NCBI GenBank assembly: GCA_963823215.1
Contig: CAWGKT010000007.1
Location: forward strand, 372,001-436,000
Source of the DNA: CAIWHR01 sp963823215
GTDB lineage: Bacteria; Pseudomonadota; Gammaproteobacteria; Burkholderiales; Casimicrobiaceae
Length of the DNA: 64,000 bases
Direction: 5' to 3'
Shown: positions 47,957 to 56,766 of the stretch, piece by piece
How the letters are laid out: the number at the start of each line of letters is the position of its first letter
Numbering within the stretch: the stretch's first letter is position 1
Made by a program: the position numbers and the translations under genes
Notes under the pieces: model-generated
The model's database searches: none
Told to the model about the DNA's origin: nothing
Seen by the model: the letters and a program-made list of their open reading frames with translations, nothing else

Positions 47957-48460
47957 ATGTCCGAGCAGACGCGCCAGCTCTACCGCCACAGTCGCTGGGC
48001 CAACCGGCTGATGCTCGAGGCCTGCCGCGGCCTGACCGCTGAGCAGCTCCGGCGCAGCGTCCCCGGCACCTACGGTGAGCTGGGAAGGACCCTGGCTCAC
48101 CTCGCGGGCGCAGAAGCCGGTTACGTCCACCGTCTCTCGGGTGAGCCCCGCCGCTTCATGTGGCGCGACGGCGACCAGGTGCCGCCTGTCGAGGCGCTCA
48201 TCCCGCTCCTGGCGGCCAGCGGCAGCGCCCTCATCGATCTGGCCGAGGCCACGCCAGCCGGGCGGATGGTGGACTACACGTTCCTCGACGGCCGCCAGGC
48301 ACAGGTGCCCGCCTGGGTCATCCTCAACCAGGCCCTCGATCACGCCAAGGAGCACCGCACCCACGCGGCCACGATCCTCACCCAACTGGGCATCGAGCCA
48401 CCTGACCTCGATAGCTGGTCTTTCGGCGAGGTCGAGGCTAAGGGGGGCGAAGGCGGATGA
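47957..48460 (+). CDS. DinB family protein
   Basis: A 167-residue four-helix DinB/YfiT-like metalloprotein. The histidine triad is visible: HSRWANRLMLEA, LGRTLAHLAGAE and ALDHAKEHRTHAATIL, with the last pattern H-x3-H typical of the metal site. Members act as bacillithiol or mycothiol transferases or are of unknown function. Intact. Start ATG 47,957 follows a promoter-bearing gap that is divergent from the cyclase gene. Two palindromes lie just after the stop. Confidence 0.85.
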   Translation: MSEQTRQLYRHSRWANRLMLEACRGLTAEQLRRSVPGTYGELGRTLAHLAGAEAGYVHRLSGEPRRFMWRDGDQVPPVEALIPLLAASGSALIDLAEATPAGRMVDYTFLDGRQAQVPAWVILNQALDHAKEHRTHAATILTQLGIEPPDLDSWSFGEVEAKGGEGG

Positions 48461-48468
48461 CCCGGCCC

Positions 48469-48504
48469 TGACGGCGCGCCGTCAACGATCGGCCGCGGCC
48501 GATC
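48469..48504. terminator. Two adjacent perfect palindromes between convergent genes
   Basis: TGACGGCGCGCCGTCA (48469-48484) and GATCGGCCGCGGCCGATC (48487-48504) are perfect 16-bp and 18-bp palindromes. They fill the 45-bp gap between the DinB stop (48,460) and the stop of the minus-strand secreted gene (48,506). A bidirectional terminator is the simplest reading. Confidence 0.6.
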
Positions 48505-48505
48505 C

Positions 48506-49072
48506 CTAAGCTGGTCGGGCCGACGATACCGGACCGCTCGGCCCCGGCGTCGCGAACGGTGCCGGCATGTCGCGCACGGAAACGACGATGGAGGCCCGCA
48601 CGGCGGGCCCGGCTGCCGATGTCGACACGCTCAGCCACCGGTCACCGAGGTCGACCACGCGTGGCTCGCTGCCGCTCGAGCCTGCCCCGAGGCCCCAGGC
48701 GACGAAGCCCAGGCCCGATGGCGCGAAGTCCTCGACCCACGCGACGAGGAGGTCGCCCGCCGCTGGCGCCGACAGGTCGAGCTCGAGCGAGGCCGCCGTC
48801 ACTCCCGAGCTCGACGCGATGAGCCGGCAGATGGTGTCCCGGTCCGGCGGCGCGGTTGCGGCCCGCGAGGCCGTCACCAGCGTCCGTCCGTCGATCGTGG
48901 AGGGCTCACTCACGGCGAAGCCATGGTTCTCCAGCCAGCGCACGGCATCGTCCAGGCTGCCCAGCGCCGCCCCGGTCGGGGACGGACCCTGCGCAGCCAC
49001 CTGGCCGGCGCTTGCCACGAGCACGGCTGCCGCGACCAGGGATGCGAGCCGATGCTGACGGGCGATGGTCAT
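48506..49072 (-). CDS. Secreted protein of unknown function
   Basis: A signal peptide (RLASLVAAAVLVASAGQVAAQ) is followed by about 165 residues without a family I can name. A helix-strand pattern GSLDDAVRWLENHGFAVSEP, then DRDTICRLIASSSG with one cysteine, and a beta-rich end SVSTSAAGPAVRASIVVSV are visible. ATG at 49,070-49,072 gives MTIARQHRLASL; another start at 49,090 adds MKEAAT. It lies downstream of the MFS-CNB gene on the same strand, separated by about 150 bp. Confidence 0.6.
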   Translation of the reverse strand: MTIARQHRLASLVAAAVLVASAGQVAAQGPSPTGAALGSLDDAVRWLENHGFAVSEPSTIDGRTLVTASRAATAPPDRDTICRLIASSSGVTAASLELDLSAPAAGDLLVAWVEDFAPSGLGFVAWGLGAGSSGSEPRVVDLGDRWLSVSTSAAGPAVRASIVVSVRDMPAPFATPGPSGPVSSARPA

Positions 49073-49220
49073 CGTGGCGGCCTCCTTCATCGCCTGGCGC
49101 GGTGCGCGGCGTCAGGGCGTGCCGCCATGTTCCCGCCAGCGTCAATGAGGTAGCTGGACTGTCGGGCGAGCGCCTCTCTGGTGTGGCCATATCGGCGGTG
49201 GATTCTGGAGCCCGCCCGGT

Positions 49221-50888
49221 TCATGCCGAACGCTCGTCGGTGTTGGCCAATCGAGCATCGACGACGCGATCGGCGGACATCGCCGCGTCGCGGTCGCCGG
49301 TCACGGCGGCGATGAAGCTCCGCGAATCCAGGCCGAAGGCGCTGACGTCCGTGATGGCTCGGACGGTCGCCGTGCGCGGGATGCCGCGCAGCAGGGCGAT
49401 CTCGCCGACGTAGCCGCCGGCCCCGATCGCCCTGAGCGTGACGCCGGCCTGCTCGACCTCGACGGTCCCGGTGTCGATCAGGATGAAACGATCACCGGGG
49501 TCGCCGGCGAGCATGAGCGTCTCGCCGGGCTCGAAATGGAGCGGCACCAGGCTGTCGGCCACCTGCTCGATCGTCGTGATGGGAAGCGGAGCGAGCATCC
49601 CGACGCCGCGCAGCAACTGGAGCTGGCGCTCCGGCACGAGCGCGATGTCGTCGGCGCGGAGCACGCCCCGCGACGACGCGACGGCGAGCACCGGCAGGAT
49701 GGCCCCGGCCACCAAGAGGGCGCCGGGGATGCCGAGGACCGCGATGAGGACCGGCACTACGATGCCACCAAGCCCGGCCATCGCCGCGATATACCCCTCG
49801 AACAGTCCCATGAGGCTCGCCCGCACCTCGTTCGGGATCGTCCGCTGGAGCATCGTGAAGCCGGCGACATCGAGGACCGCGTTCGCCCCGCCGACGACAC
49901 CCATGGCAAGGACGGCGACCCACGCGACGGGCAGCAGACCGACGACCGAGATCGGCGCACCCCAGAAGACCAGGCCGAGGAGGAAGAAGATCGCCAGGCG
50001 CCGGCGCCCGACGAGCAGGATCGTGGCCAGGGCCCCGATGATCCCGCCGGCTCCGATCGCCGCGTTCAACAGCCCGACCCCGGGATCGCCGAGGCCCAGG
50101 AGCTCGACCGAGGCCACGACGATAAGGACGCTGAGCATGCCGCGGACGAACGGCTGGACGCCGAAGACCGCCATCACAAGGAACGGGGTCGGCAGCCGAC
50201 GGATCGCCGTGTAGCCAGCCCGCAGCCCTGCCGTCGATCGTCGACGATCAGGGCCTCGCGCCCCGAGGGCGGCGCCGGGCGCGACCATCCTTCGGCGGAT
50301 CCGGGTGAACGCGATGGTCGCGAGCGCCATGCCGAGCGCGCCCGCCGCCGCGACCACTGCCGGCCCGAACACCAGCAAGACACCACCGAGACCAGGCCCG
50401 ACGAGCAGGCCGACCCCCTCGCCGGTGCTCGTGGCCACGTTGGAGGCGACGAGCTCCTCCGGCGTTCGGGCGATGCCGGGGATGATGGTGTTCTGGAGCG
50501 GACGGATCGCCGCGGTGGCGATGGCATTCGCGGCGGCGATGACGAGGACGACCAGGATCGGAGCGTTCTGGGCGAGCGCCACCGCTGCTGCGACACCTGT
50601 GGCTGACGCCGTCAGGTAGACGCCCCGGAGGACGCGGATCGGCGAACGCCGGTCGCCGAGCGCACTCGCCAGCGGCACGCCGACCAGGGTGGGCAGCGTC
50701 CGGGCCACACCGAGCACGCCGACCGCGACCGTCCCGCCACGCCCGTACGTGTACACGACGAGCGCCACGCTCAGGGCACCCTGGGCGGCGATGGACAGGG
50801 TCCACGCGATCTCGAGCCGGCCGAGGTCGGGATTGAGCAGGACCCGGCGGACCGCCGCCAGCGAACCAGCCAGTTGGCGCCGGATCTC
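49221..50888 (-). CDS. MFS transporter with C-terminal cyclic-nucleotide-binding domain
   Basis: About 555 residues. An MFS core of roughly ten to twelve membrane segments (GTVAVGVLGVARTLPTLVG, LGDRRSPIRVL as the A-motif loop, AILPVLAVAS) is followed after residue about 410 by a CNB domain. The domain reads VPLHFEPGETLMLAGDPGDR, then the phosphate-binding cassette GEIALLRGIPRTATV with both the glutamate and the arginine that contact cNMP. The frame is open with homologous sequence (RQLAGSLAAVRRVLLNPDLG) upstream of GTG 50,768 but has no ATG/GTG start, so the 5' end is uncertain. It lies directly downstream of the cyclase-receptor gene. Confidence 0.8.
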   Translation of the reverse strand, partial: EIRRQLAGSLAAVRRVLLNPDLGRLEIAWTLSIAAQGALSVALVVYTYGRGGTVAVGVLGVARTLPTLVGVPLASALGDRRSPIRVLRGVYLTASATGVAAAVALAQNAPILVVLVIAAANAIATAAIRPLQNTIIPGIARTPEELVASNVATSTGEGVGLLVGPGLGGVLLVFGPAVVAAAGALGMALATIAFTRIRRRMVAPGAALGARGPDRRRSTAGLRAGYTAIRRLPTPFLVMAVFGVQPFVRGMLSVLIVVASVELLGLGDPGVGLLNAAIGAGGIIGALATILLVGRRRLAIFFLLGLVFWGAPISVVGLLPVAWVAVLAMGVVGGANAVLDVAGFTMLQRTIPNEVRASLMGLFEGYIAAMAGLGGIVVPVLIAVLGIPGALLVAGAILPVLAVASSRGVLRADDIALVPERQLQLLRGVGMLAPLPITTIEQVADSLVPLHFEPGETLMLAGDPGDRFILIDTGTVEVEQAGVTLRAIGAGGYVGEIALLRGIPRTATVRAITDVSAFGLDSRSFIAAVTGDRDAAMSADRVVDARLANTDERSA

Positions 50889-50964
50889 GCTCGTTGCGCG
50901 CCCGGGAGGTTGTGTCGCGGTGTCCGTCGTTCGCCTCGGGCTTGCGCAGCCAGGCCGGGAAGGC

Positions 50965-52857
50965 CTAGGGCGCCGGGCCGTAATCCTGCTGCTTGTCGAT
51001 GACCCAGTCGCCCTTGCCGCCGGCCGCGGACATGTCGACCTTGTAGAGCGTCACGAACTGCTGGCGCGAGTCGCCGTTCGCGTCGAATCCGACCGTGCCG
51101 ATGACGGTCTCGTAGCGGTGGCTCGGGTCGACGGCGGAGGCGCGGACCGCTTCGCGAAGCCCGTCGGCGCTCGGCCCGGTCGCCGCCACCGCGCGCAGGC
51201 TGTCGAGGATGACCTGGGCACAGGCGTAGGCAGATGCCGCGTACTCGTCTGGATCGGTGCCGAACCTGGTTCGATATCGGGCAGTGAAGTCGGCCTTCGG
51301 CGCCCCGATCGAGGCGTGCGAGAAGTGCGAGCCGGCGGCGGCCGGCCCGGCCAACGAGATGAACGAGCCCTGGTCCGCGCCGGATCCGTCCTGGATGCCA
51401 TCCCAACTGACGAACGGGACTGAGCCGTGGCCGGCGGCCACCATCGCCGCGCGCACCTCGGGGGCTCCAGTCGGGGTGAATCCGCCGAAGAAGACGGCGG
51501 TCGGCGCGCCGTCAGACGCCGATAGCGGATCCAGGACCGACGCGGGGTCCGCGCCCGGGTTGAGCGCCCGGCGCACGACCGTGCCCCCGAGCTTGCCGTA
51601 CGCGGCGGAGAACTGGTCCGCGATCTGGCGCCCGTCGCCGGCGTCGTCAACGACCAGGGTCGTCGACGCTCCGAGGTCGTGGAACACGAACGAGGCGAGG
51701 GCCGGGCCCTGGATGTCGTCGGCAGGCGCGGTCCGTATGTAGGAGATGCGGGTCGGGAACGCGGAGCGCAGGTCGAGGGCGCCGTCCCGTGGCTTCGTGA
51801 GGCCCGGGTCCGAGTTCGCGGGGCTGCACTGGAGGAGCCCCGCCTGGTTCGTGATCGGGATCTGCGCCGCCGCGACTCCCGATGATCTTGGGCCGACCAT
51901 GGCGACGACGCGTGGGTCGGCGACCATCGCCCTGACGTTCACCGCGCCAGCCTCCGGGTCCTGCGGGCGCGCAGGGCTGGCATCATCGTGGGCATCGAGC
52001 GCCAGTCGGGCGCCGCCGATCCCGCCCGCGGCGTTCGCCTCGTCGATGGCCAGCGCGACGGCATTTCTCATCGGGATGCCACCGCCCGCGACGGCACCGG
52101 AGAGCGGCATGTCGAGTCCGACCTTCCACGTCCCCGTTGGCAGGCCGGCCGGCGGACGCAGGGCGATCCAGCCGAACAGCACCACGCCCACGACGACGAT
52201 GGGGATCGCGACCACGAGGCCGATCCGGGCAGCGCGCGGCATTCTCCGCGATCGGGCGCCGCCCATCGTCCCAGGGCCGCCCTCAGCCCTCGAGACGACC
52301 GCAAAGACGGCCACAGGGTCGGCCACGCCCTTTAGCGTCTTCCGACCCCGGGTTACGAACGCGACCGGCAGGACGGTCTGCGTCAGTGCGCGTACGGTGT
52401 CACTGACGAGCACCTCGCCAGCCCCAGCCAACGCGCACAGCCGCGCTGCGATGTTGACAGGGCCACCGACGTAGCCGTCTGCTGTCTCGATCGTCTCGCC
52501 GGCATGGATCCCGACGCCGACGAGGATGGGTGCGTCCGGGCGTTCGGCCGACGCTGCGCGAGCACCGTCCACGATCGCGAGGCCACACTGGACCGCCGCG
52601 CTGACCGCCGTGAACACGATGTAGAAGCTGTCGCCTTCGGTTCGGATCTCGGCGCCCGCGTGCGAGCTGACGAGGCCGCGGACGAGAGCCCGGTAGCGGA
52701 GGAGGAGGTCAGCGGCTTCCGCAGCCCCACGGGCCTCGACAAAGGCCGTGTATCCCCGCAGGTCCGCGAACAGGAAGCCGCGCGTGATCGAGCCAGCGGA
52801 CCGCTCGTCGCCGGAGGCAACGCCCGGTGCTTCCTCGCCTGCCCTCGGGTCGGCCAT
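50965..52857 (-). CDS. Cyclase-receptor fusion: class III cyclase, one TM, LivJ-type binding domain
   Basis: Intact, 630 residues. Residues about 26-190 are a class III cyclase: metal aspartates D32 (FADLRGYT) and D76 (RTEGDSF), N135 and R139 (VNIAARL); arginine R72 stands at the usual purine-lysine position. Residues 212-233 (IGLVVAIPIVVVGVVLFGWIAL) are a single membrane helix after a basic stretch, giving cytoplasmic-in topology. Residues 243-630 are a type-1 periplasmic binding fold of the LivJ/Peripla_BP_6 kind (VGLDMPLSGAVAGGG, AMVGPRSSGVAAAQIPI, YAASAYACAQVILDSL). This suggests that extracellular ligand binding controls cNMP synthesis. The product could be cAMP or cGMP. Shares an intergenic region with the stand-alone CNB gene. 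Confidence 0.87.
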   Translation of the reverse strand: MADPRAGEEAPGVASGDERSAGSITRGFLFADLRGYTAFVEARGAAEAADLLLRYRALVRGLVSSHAGAEIRTEGDSFYIVFTAVSAAVQCGLAIVDGARAASAERPDAPILVGVGIHAGETIETADGYVGGPVNIAARLCALAGAGEVLVSDTVRALTQTVLPVAFVTRGRKTLKGVADPVAVFAVVSRAEGGPGTMGGARSRRMPRAARIGLVVAIPIVVVGVVLFGWIALRPPAGLPTGTWKVGLDMPLSGAVAGGGIPMRNAVALAIDEANAAGGIGGARLALDAHDDASPARPQDPEAGAVNVRAMVADPRVVAMVGPRSSGVAAAQIPITNQAGLLQCSPANSDPGLTKPRDGALDLRSAFPTRISYIRTAPADDIQGPALASFVFHDLGASTTLVVDDAGDGRQIADQFSAAYGKLGGTVVRRALNPGADPASVLDPLSASDGAPTAVFFGGFTPTGAPEVRAAMVAAGHGSVPFVSWDGIQDGSGADQGSFISLAGPAAAGSHFSHASIGAPKADFTARYRTRFGTDPDEYAASAYACAQVILDSLRAVAATGPSADGLREAVRASAVDPSHRYETVIGTVGFDANGDSRQQFVTLYKVDMSAAGGKGDWVIDKQQDYGPAP

Positions 52858-53003
52858 AGCCGTTCATTGTGGGAGACTGCCCTCGCGCGGACAAGGCCTT
52901 GAAACCCTGAGGGCGCATCGCGGCGCTCACCGCGTGCTGTCATGCTTCGGGCACGACTCGGCAGCGGAAGGCCGCAGGCGCACGGAGGGTCGAAGGATCG
53001 ACG
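52858..53003. promoter_or_regulatory. 146-bp divergent promoter region, cyclase-receptor / CNB protein
   Basis: This gap separates the two divergent cyclic-nucleotide genes. An imperfectly spaced dyad CGTGC-N12-GCACG lies at about 52,933-52,954. GGAGGGTCGAAGG precedes the CNB start. No convincing sigma-70 hexamers are visible. Confidence 0.35.
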
Positions 53004-53420
53004 ATGGATGCGAAGCTCGAGCTGCTGCGGCGGGTGCCGCTCTTCGCCGGCTGCAAGGGTCGCTCCCTTGAGCGGATCGGCCAACTGGCCGACGAGGTCG
53101 ACGTCCCGGACGGCCGCACCCTCATTCGGGAGGGGGCCTTCGCCCAGGAGTTCTACGTCATCGTCGAGGGTCGCGTCCGGATCGACCGCGAAGGCAGAAC
53201 CATCAACTGGCTGGGGCCAGGAGAGTTCCTGGGCGAGATCGCGCTCATCGACCATGGCCGGCGCACGGCGACCGCGGTCACCGTCGGACCCACGAAGGTC
53301 CTCGTGATCAACCGGCCGGGCTTCCACTCCCTGCTCGACGACTCACCGGCGATTCGCCTCGAGGTGATGAAAGCGCTCGCAGCGCGCGTTCGGCATCTCG
53401 AACCTGACGCCCCGTTCTGA
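53004..53420 (+). CDS. Stand-alone cyclic-nucleotide-binding domain protein
   Basis: A 138-residue protein that is only a CNB domain: LLRRVPLFAGCKGRSLERIG, EGAFAQEFYVIVEGRVRI, then the phosphate-binding cassette GEFLGEIALIDHGRRTATA with its conserved E and R. The C-helix region EVMKALAARVRHLEPDAPF ends the protein, so there is no CRP-type helix-turn-helix. It cannot be a classical DNA-binding CRP. It may be a cNMP buffer, a subunit that regulates a partner, or a decoy. Divergent from the cyclase-receptor gene. Confidence 0.85.
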   Translation: MDAKLELLRRVPLFAGCKGRSLERIGQLADEVDVPDGRTLIREGAFAQEFYVIVEGRVRIDREGRTINWLGPGEFLGEIALIDHGRRTATAVTVGPTKVLVINRPGFHSLLDDSPAIRLEVMKALAARVRHLEPDAPF

Positions 53421-53464
53421 AACCCGCCTGTGACCTGGCCGTTTCCGTCGACAGCATCGCGCAC

Positions 53465-53634
53465 TCAGCGCGTCGACGATGCCCCCTTGCCAGGCATCGT
53501 CTCGGCGTAGCCGACGCCCTGGTCGATCCAGGCGTCGAGATCGGCCTCCGAGCCGAACTCTCCTTCTCCACGATGTCCGATCGTGCCCCGATCCGGCCCC
53601 GGATTCGCTCAGCGAGTGCGGTGTCGTACGCCAT
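53465..53634 (-). pseudogene. TfoX/Sxy N-domain gene with internal deletion
   Basis: The start MAYDTALAERIRGRIGARSD with IVEKE matches the N-terminus of TfoX/Sxy N-domain proteins, and the end SEADLDAWIDQGVGYAETMP matches their C-terminus. The central roughly 55-60 residues (the usual K-x-M-F-G-G-x-x-F core) are absent and the two parts lie in different frames. The whole stretch is 170 nt instead of about 330. It is either a decayed gene or a collapsed piece of sequence. It is divergent from the DNA adenine methylase gene. Confidence 0.6.
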
Positions 53635-53653
53635 CCGCATAAGGTAACGCTCC

Positions 53654-54918
53654 ATGATCGTCCAGCGCCCGCTCGCCGAGCTCGCCGGGCCACGCATCGA
53701 ACCGTCGCCGCGGCTGGTCCCCTTCGTGAAGTGGCCGGGCGGCAAGTCGGACGAGCTGTCCGCGATCGCCGCACTGGCCCCGCCCATCACCGGTAGGCTC
53801 ATCGACCCCTTCGTCGGTGGCGGATCCGTCCTGCTTGCCACCCCGACCGAGATCCCGGCGTGGGCCAATGACGCGTGCCCGGACCTCGTGCGTCTGTACA
53901 CCGTCGGCTGGCCGAGCGGATGCGTCCGCTCGGGTCGCGCTGGCTGCGCTGGCCGTGGCCTGGGAGGGCTTCAGCGACCTGTGGGACCTCTACCAGGAGC
54001 TCGCCGATGCCTTCCTGGTGGGCGACGGTCGGTCGGTCAGCGGCATCCTGTCATCGCACGCAGGGTCGCATCTCCAGCAGCTGGTGGGCGACGCCGGGCC
54101 GGGGTTGACCGCGACCTACTCCGCCAGGCTCGAACGGGACCTGCCGGCGAAGTTCCGTCGCATGCGGCGCGTGCAGACCGAGGTGGGCGCGCTGCTGTCG
54201 CCGTCGGACCTGCTCGCGAACATCGAGGGAGCGGTGCGGGCGGCCTTCTACATGGCGATCCGGCACCGCTACAACGGGGCGCGTCTCGGCGACCGCTGGG
54301 ACGCCTTCCGCAGCGCCGACTTCCTCTTCCTGCGCGAGTTCGCCTACGCTGCGATGTTCCGGTTCAACGGCGCGGACGAGTTCAACGTGCCCTACGGCGG
54401 CGTCAGCTACAACCGCAAGTCACTCGCTCACAAGGTGCGGCTGATGTTCACGCGACGCCATGGTCGCCCGGCTCGCGGCGACCGAATGGCGCTGCCTCGA
54501 TTTCGAGCCCTTCCTCGAGGAGGCCGCCCCGACCGCCGACGACTTCGTGTTCGTCGACCCGCCCTATGACAGCGACTTCAGCGCGTATGACAACCTTCCC
54601 TTCGGGTGGCGGGACCAGGGCCGCCTCAGGGACGTCCTGGAAGGCCTGTCTGCCCGGGTGATGGTGGTCATCAAGGACACCCCGATGATCCGGCAGTTGT
54701 ACGGCTCCGACCGGTGGGCCATCTCCGAGGGCGCCAAGACGTACATGTGGACGATCAAGTCCCGAAACGACCGAAGCGCCACGCACCTCACCGTCACGAA
54801 TTACCGACCCGCCCTGGCGCTGCAGGCAGAGCGCCGGCTTCTTGATGGAGCGAACACGCTCGCCGAGGCTACGAGGCGCGACGCGTATCCGGGTTCGGCA
54901 GCAGGGTGTCGTCGATGA
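53654..54918 (+). CDS. D12-class DNA adenine methylase (Dam-like), two frameshifts
   Basis: An N6-adenine DNA methyltransferase. It has the SAM motif VPFVKWPGGKSDEL, then LIDPFVGGGSVLL, and the catalytic DPPY in FVFVDPPYDSDFSAYD. Frame changes are needed near 53,925 (before LAALAVAWEGFSDLW) and near 54,460 (before MVARLAATEWRCLDFEPF). FNVPYGGVSYNRKS is the conserved region before the catalytic motif. No restriction endonuclease gene is next to it, so it is a solitary methylase. The 3' end overlaps the convergent transaldolase by about 50 bp, which suggests that the true stop is earlier. Confidence 0.8.
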
Positions 54919-55954
54919 CCTTGACGAGGTCCCAGTACGAGCCGATGAAACCGCGCAACGTCCGCACGGTCGCGCCAAAGGTGTCGAACTCGCTGGGCGT
55001 CAGGCCGTCAGGCTCCCAGGCTCGTCGGAAGTCGGGGATGTGCTCGCAGAGCTCGGCGAGATAGGCGGCCGGGACCGGGTCATCGAACCGCGGGCGCACC
55101 TCGACCGATGAGCCGTTGAATCGCCGCTGCCACTGGCTCGTGAGGGTCATGACGATGTCGCCGCCGATGAGCTCGCTCCAGTGCAGTTGATGGCGATAGG
55201 CGGCCGCGAGGAGTCGGGTCCGATACCCGCGCTCGCGGTAGATGGGCGCGGCGCGCTTCATCACCGCGATGCCCGCCCAGTTGGCCGCAGCCGGATCGAT
55301 GACGATGTCGTCACGTTCGCAGATGGCCCTGACCCAGTCGTCCAGCCGGCCGATCATCAACGTGCAGACCGGGCTCATCGTCGCCACGTCCTGGCCGGCT
55401 GCCTCGCGCCGTCGAAGCCCGCGTTCGACCGCCTCGCCCACCGCCAGCGCCTGCGAGACCGTGAAGGACACCGTCGCGTTGATCGAGACGCCGGCGGCCG
55501 TCGCCTCCTCGATGGCGGTCAGGCCGGCGGATGTGGCCGGGAACTTCACCTGGATGTTCGGGGCGAGCGTGGCGAACCGGAGTCCGTGCTCCAGCATCCG
55601 GTCGGCGTTCGCCCACCAGGTGGGGTTCGTCTGGAGGGAGACTCGACCCTTCCGGCCGTGCTCCCTGTGGAACGTGGGCTCGAGCAGCCGGGCCGCGCCG
55701 GCGCCCATCTCTTCGATGATCTGCCAGGTCACGTCGATGTCGGAGGCGCTCGGCTGGGCACTCGCGATGGCGCGGATCCGCGGGATCCAGACCTCCCGCT
55801 CCTTGGCGATGACCTCGCCCACGATAGTGGGATTCGAGGTCGCTCCGGTCCCGCCGTGCTCGATGGCGTGCTGGAGCTCGACGGTCGCGCAGGAGTCGTT
55901 CCAGAAGTCGGAGGCGGTCGTCTCGACCATGGTGTGGAGCGGGCTGTGACTCAT
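54869..55954 (-). CDS. Transaldolase family protein in the inositol operon
   Basis: An intact 361-residue transaldolase. TSNPTIVGEVIAKE is the substrate loop, LEPTFHREHGRKGRVSLQTNP the strand-3 region, and the Schiff-base lysine is most likely K137 in NIQVKFPAT. MSPVCTLMIGRLDDWV follows. It is longer than canonical Tal (about 215-320) and belongs to the unusual long group. Its start overlaps the iolB stop by 4 bp, so it is translated with the inositol genes. Whether it acts in the pentose phosphate pathway or cleaves an inositol-derived sugar is not known. Confidence 0.83.
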   Translation of the reverse strand: MSHSPLHTMVETTASDFWNDSCATVELQHAIEHGGTGATSNPTIVGEVIAKEREVWIPRIRAIASAQPSASDIDVTWQIIEEMGAGAARLLEPTFHREHGRKGRVSLQTNPTWWANADRMLEHGLRFATLAPNIQVKFPATSAGLTAIEEATAAGVSINATVSFTVSQALAVGEAVERGLRRREAAGQDVATMSPVCTLMIGRLDDWVRAICERDDIVIDPAAANWAGIAVMKRAAPIYRERGYRTRLLAAAYRHQLHWSELIGGDIVMTLTSQWQRRFNGSSVEVRPRFDDPVPAAYLAELCEHIPDFRRAWEPDGLTPSEFDTFGATVRTLRGFIGSYWDLVKVIDDTLLPNPDTRRAS

Positions 55955-56766
55955 GACGGGGTCCAGTCCATCAGCCAGGCGTGATCGGGGTCGATCGTGA
56001 AGTTCCAGAGGCGGGCGGGACCAGCCATGGCGTTAAGGTACCAGCCGTCGTAGCCAGCCGGCATCCCGACGGGGTGGTAGCCGCGGGGCACGAGGACCAG
56101 GTCGTCCTCACGGGGAGTCATCTGTTCGTCCAGCGAGCGGTCGGCGCTGTACACGCTGGCGAAGGCGTAGCCGGTCGGCCTCGCGAACTTGTAGTGGTAC
56201 AGCTCCTCGAGATAGGCCTCCCGGGGCGGGTCCTCGGTGTCGTGCTTGTGGGGCGGGTAGCTGGACCAGTTGCCACCGGGCGTGAACACCTCGACCAGGA
56301 TGAGCCGGCCTGCCTCGACGCCAGGGGGCAGCAGGTGATGGACCCGCCGAGCCGTGTCGCCTCGCCCCCGCTCTTCGATGCGGATGGTCGGCCCATCGAC
56401 CAGCCGCGTGACCCTGATCGTGCCACCCGGGGCCGAGGCGATGGCCACCAGCGAGCCCGTGCCCGAGGCGCTGACCTCCACATCGCGTCCCGGCTCGACC
56501 AGCACGACCGGCGGTGGCGGACCATCGAAGACGGACGCCCGCGTCCCCAGCCCCGTCCACCGGTCTGGCCCCGCCGTGATATCGGCCGACCCTTCCAGGA
56601 CGACGATGCCGACCTCCTCGTCATCGCCAGCGCGCCGGACCGACCCGCCGTCGCCCAGCCGATGGACCGCATACGAGAGATACCGCCAGCCGGCCTCGGC
56701 ACGGGTGACGCTGTTGACCCCGCCCCCGGCAGGCCCGTGCGCCCGACGTAGCAGGGGCGATGTCAT
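55951..56766 (-). CDS. iolB: 5-deoxy-glucuronate isomerase
   Basis: IolB converts 5-deoxy-glucuronate to 2-deoxy-5-keto-gluconate, the fourth step of myo-inositol breakdown. The 271-residue bicupin has the C-terminal metal site in SYPPHKHDTEDPPREAYLEE (two histidines and a glutamate), then YHYKFARPTGYAFASVYSAD and LVLVPRGYHPVGMPAGYD. It is intact. Its start overlaps the iolE stop (ATGTCATG region) and its stop overlaps the transaldolase start, which indicates one polycistronic unit. Confidence 0.9.
   Translation of the reverse strand: MTSPLLRRAHGPAGGGVNSVTRAEAGWRYLSYAVHRLGDGGSVRRAGDDEEVGIVVLEGSADITAGPDRWTGLGTRASVFDGPPPPVVLVEPGRDVEVSASGTGSLVAIASAPGGTIRVTRLVDGPTIRIEERGRGDTARRVHHLLPPGVEAGRLILVEVFTPGGNWSSYPPHKHDTEDPPREAYLEELYHYKFARPTGYAFASVYSADRSLDEQMTPREDDLVLVPRGYHPVGMPAGYDGWYLNAMAGPARLWNFTIDPDHAWLMDWTPS

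Noticed and set aside
53654..54918. Restriction-modification or defence island around the adenine methylase
   Set aside because: No nuclease, helicase, transposase or other defence gene is adjacent; neighbours are a TfoX remnant and inositol genes.
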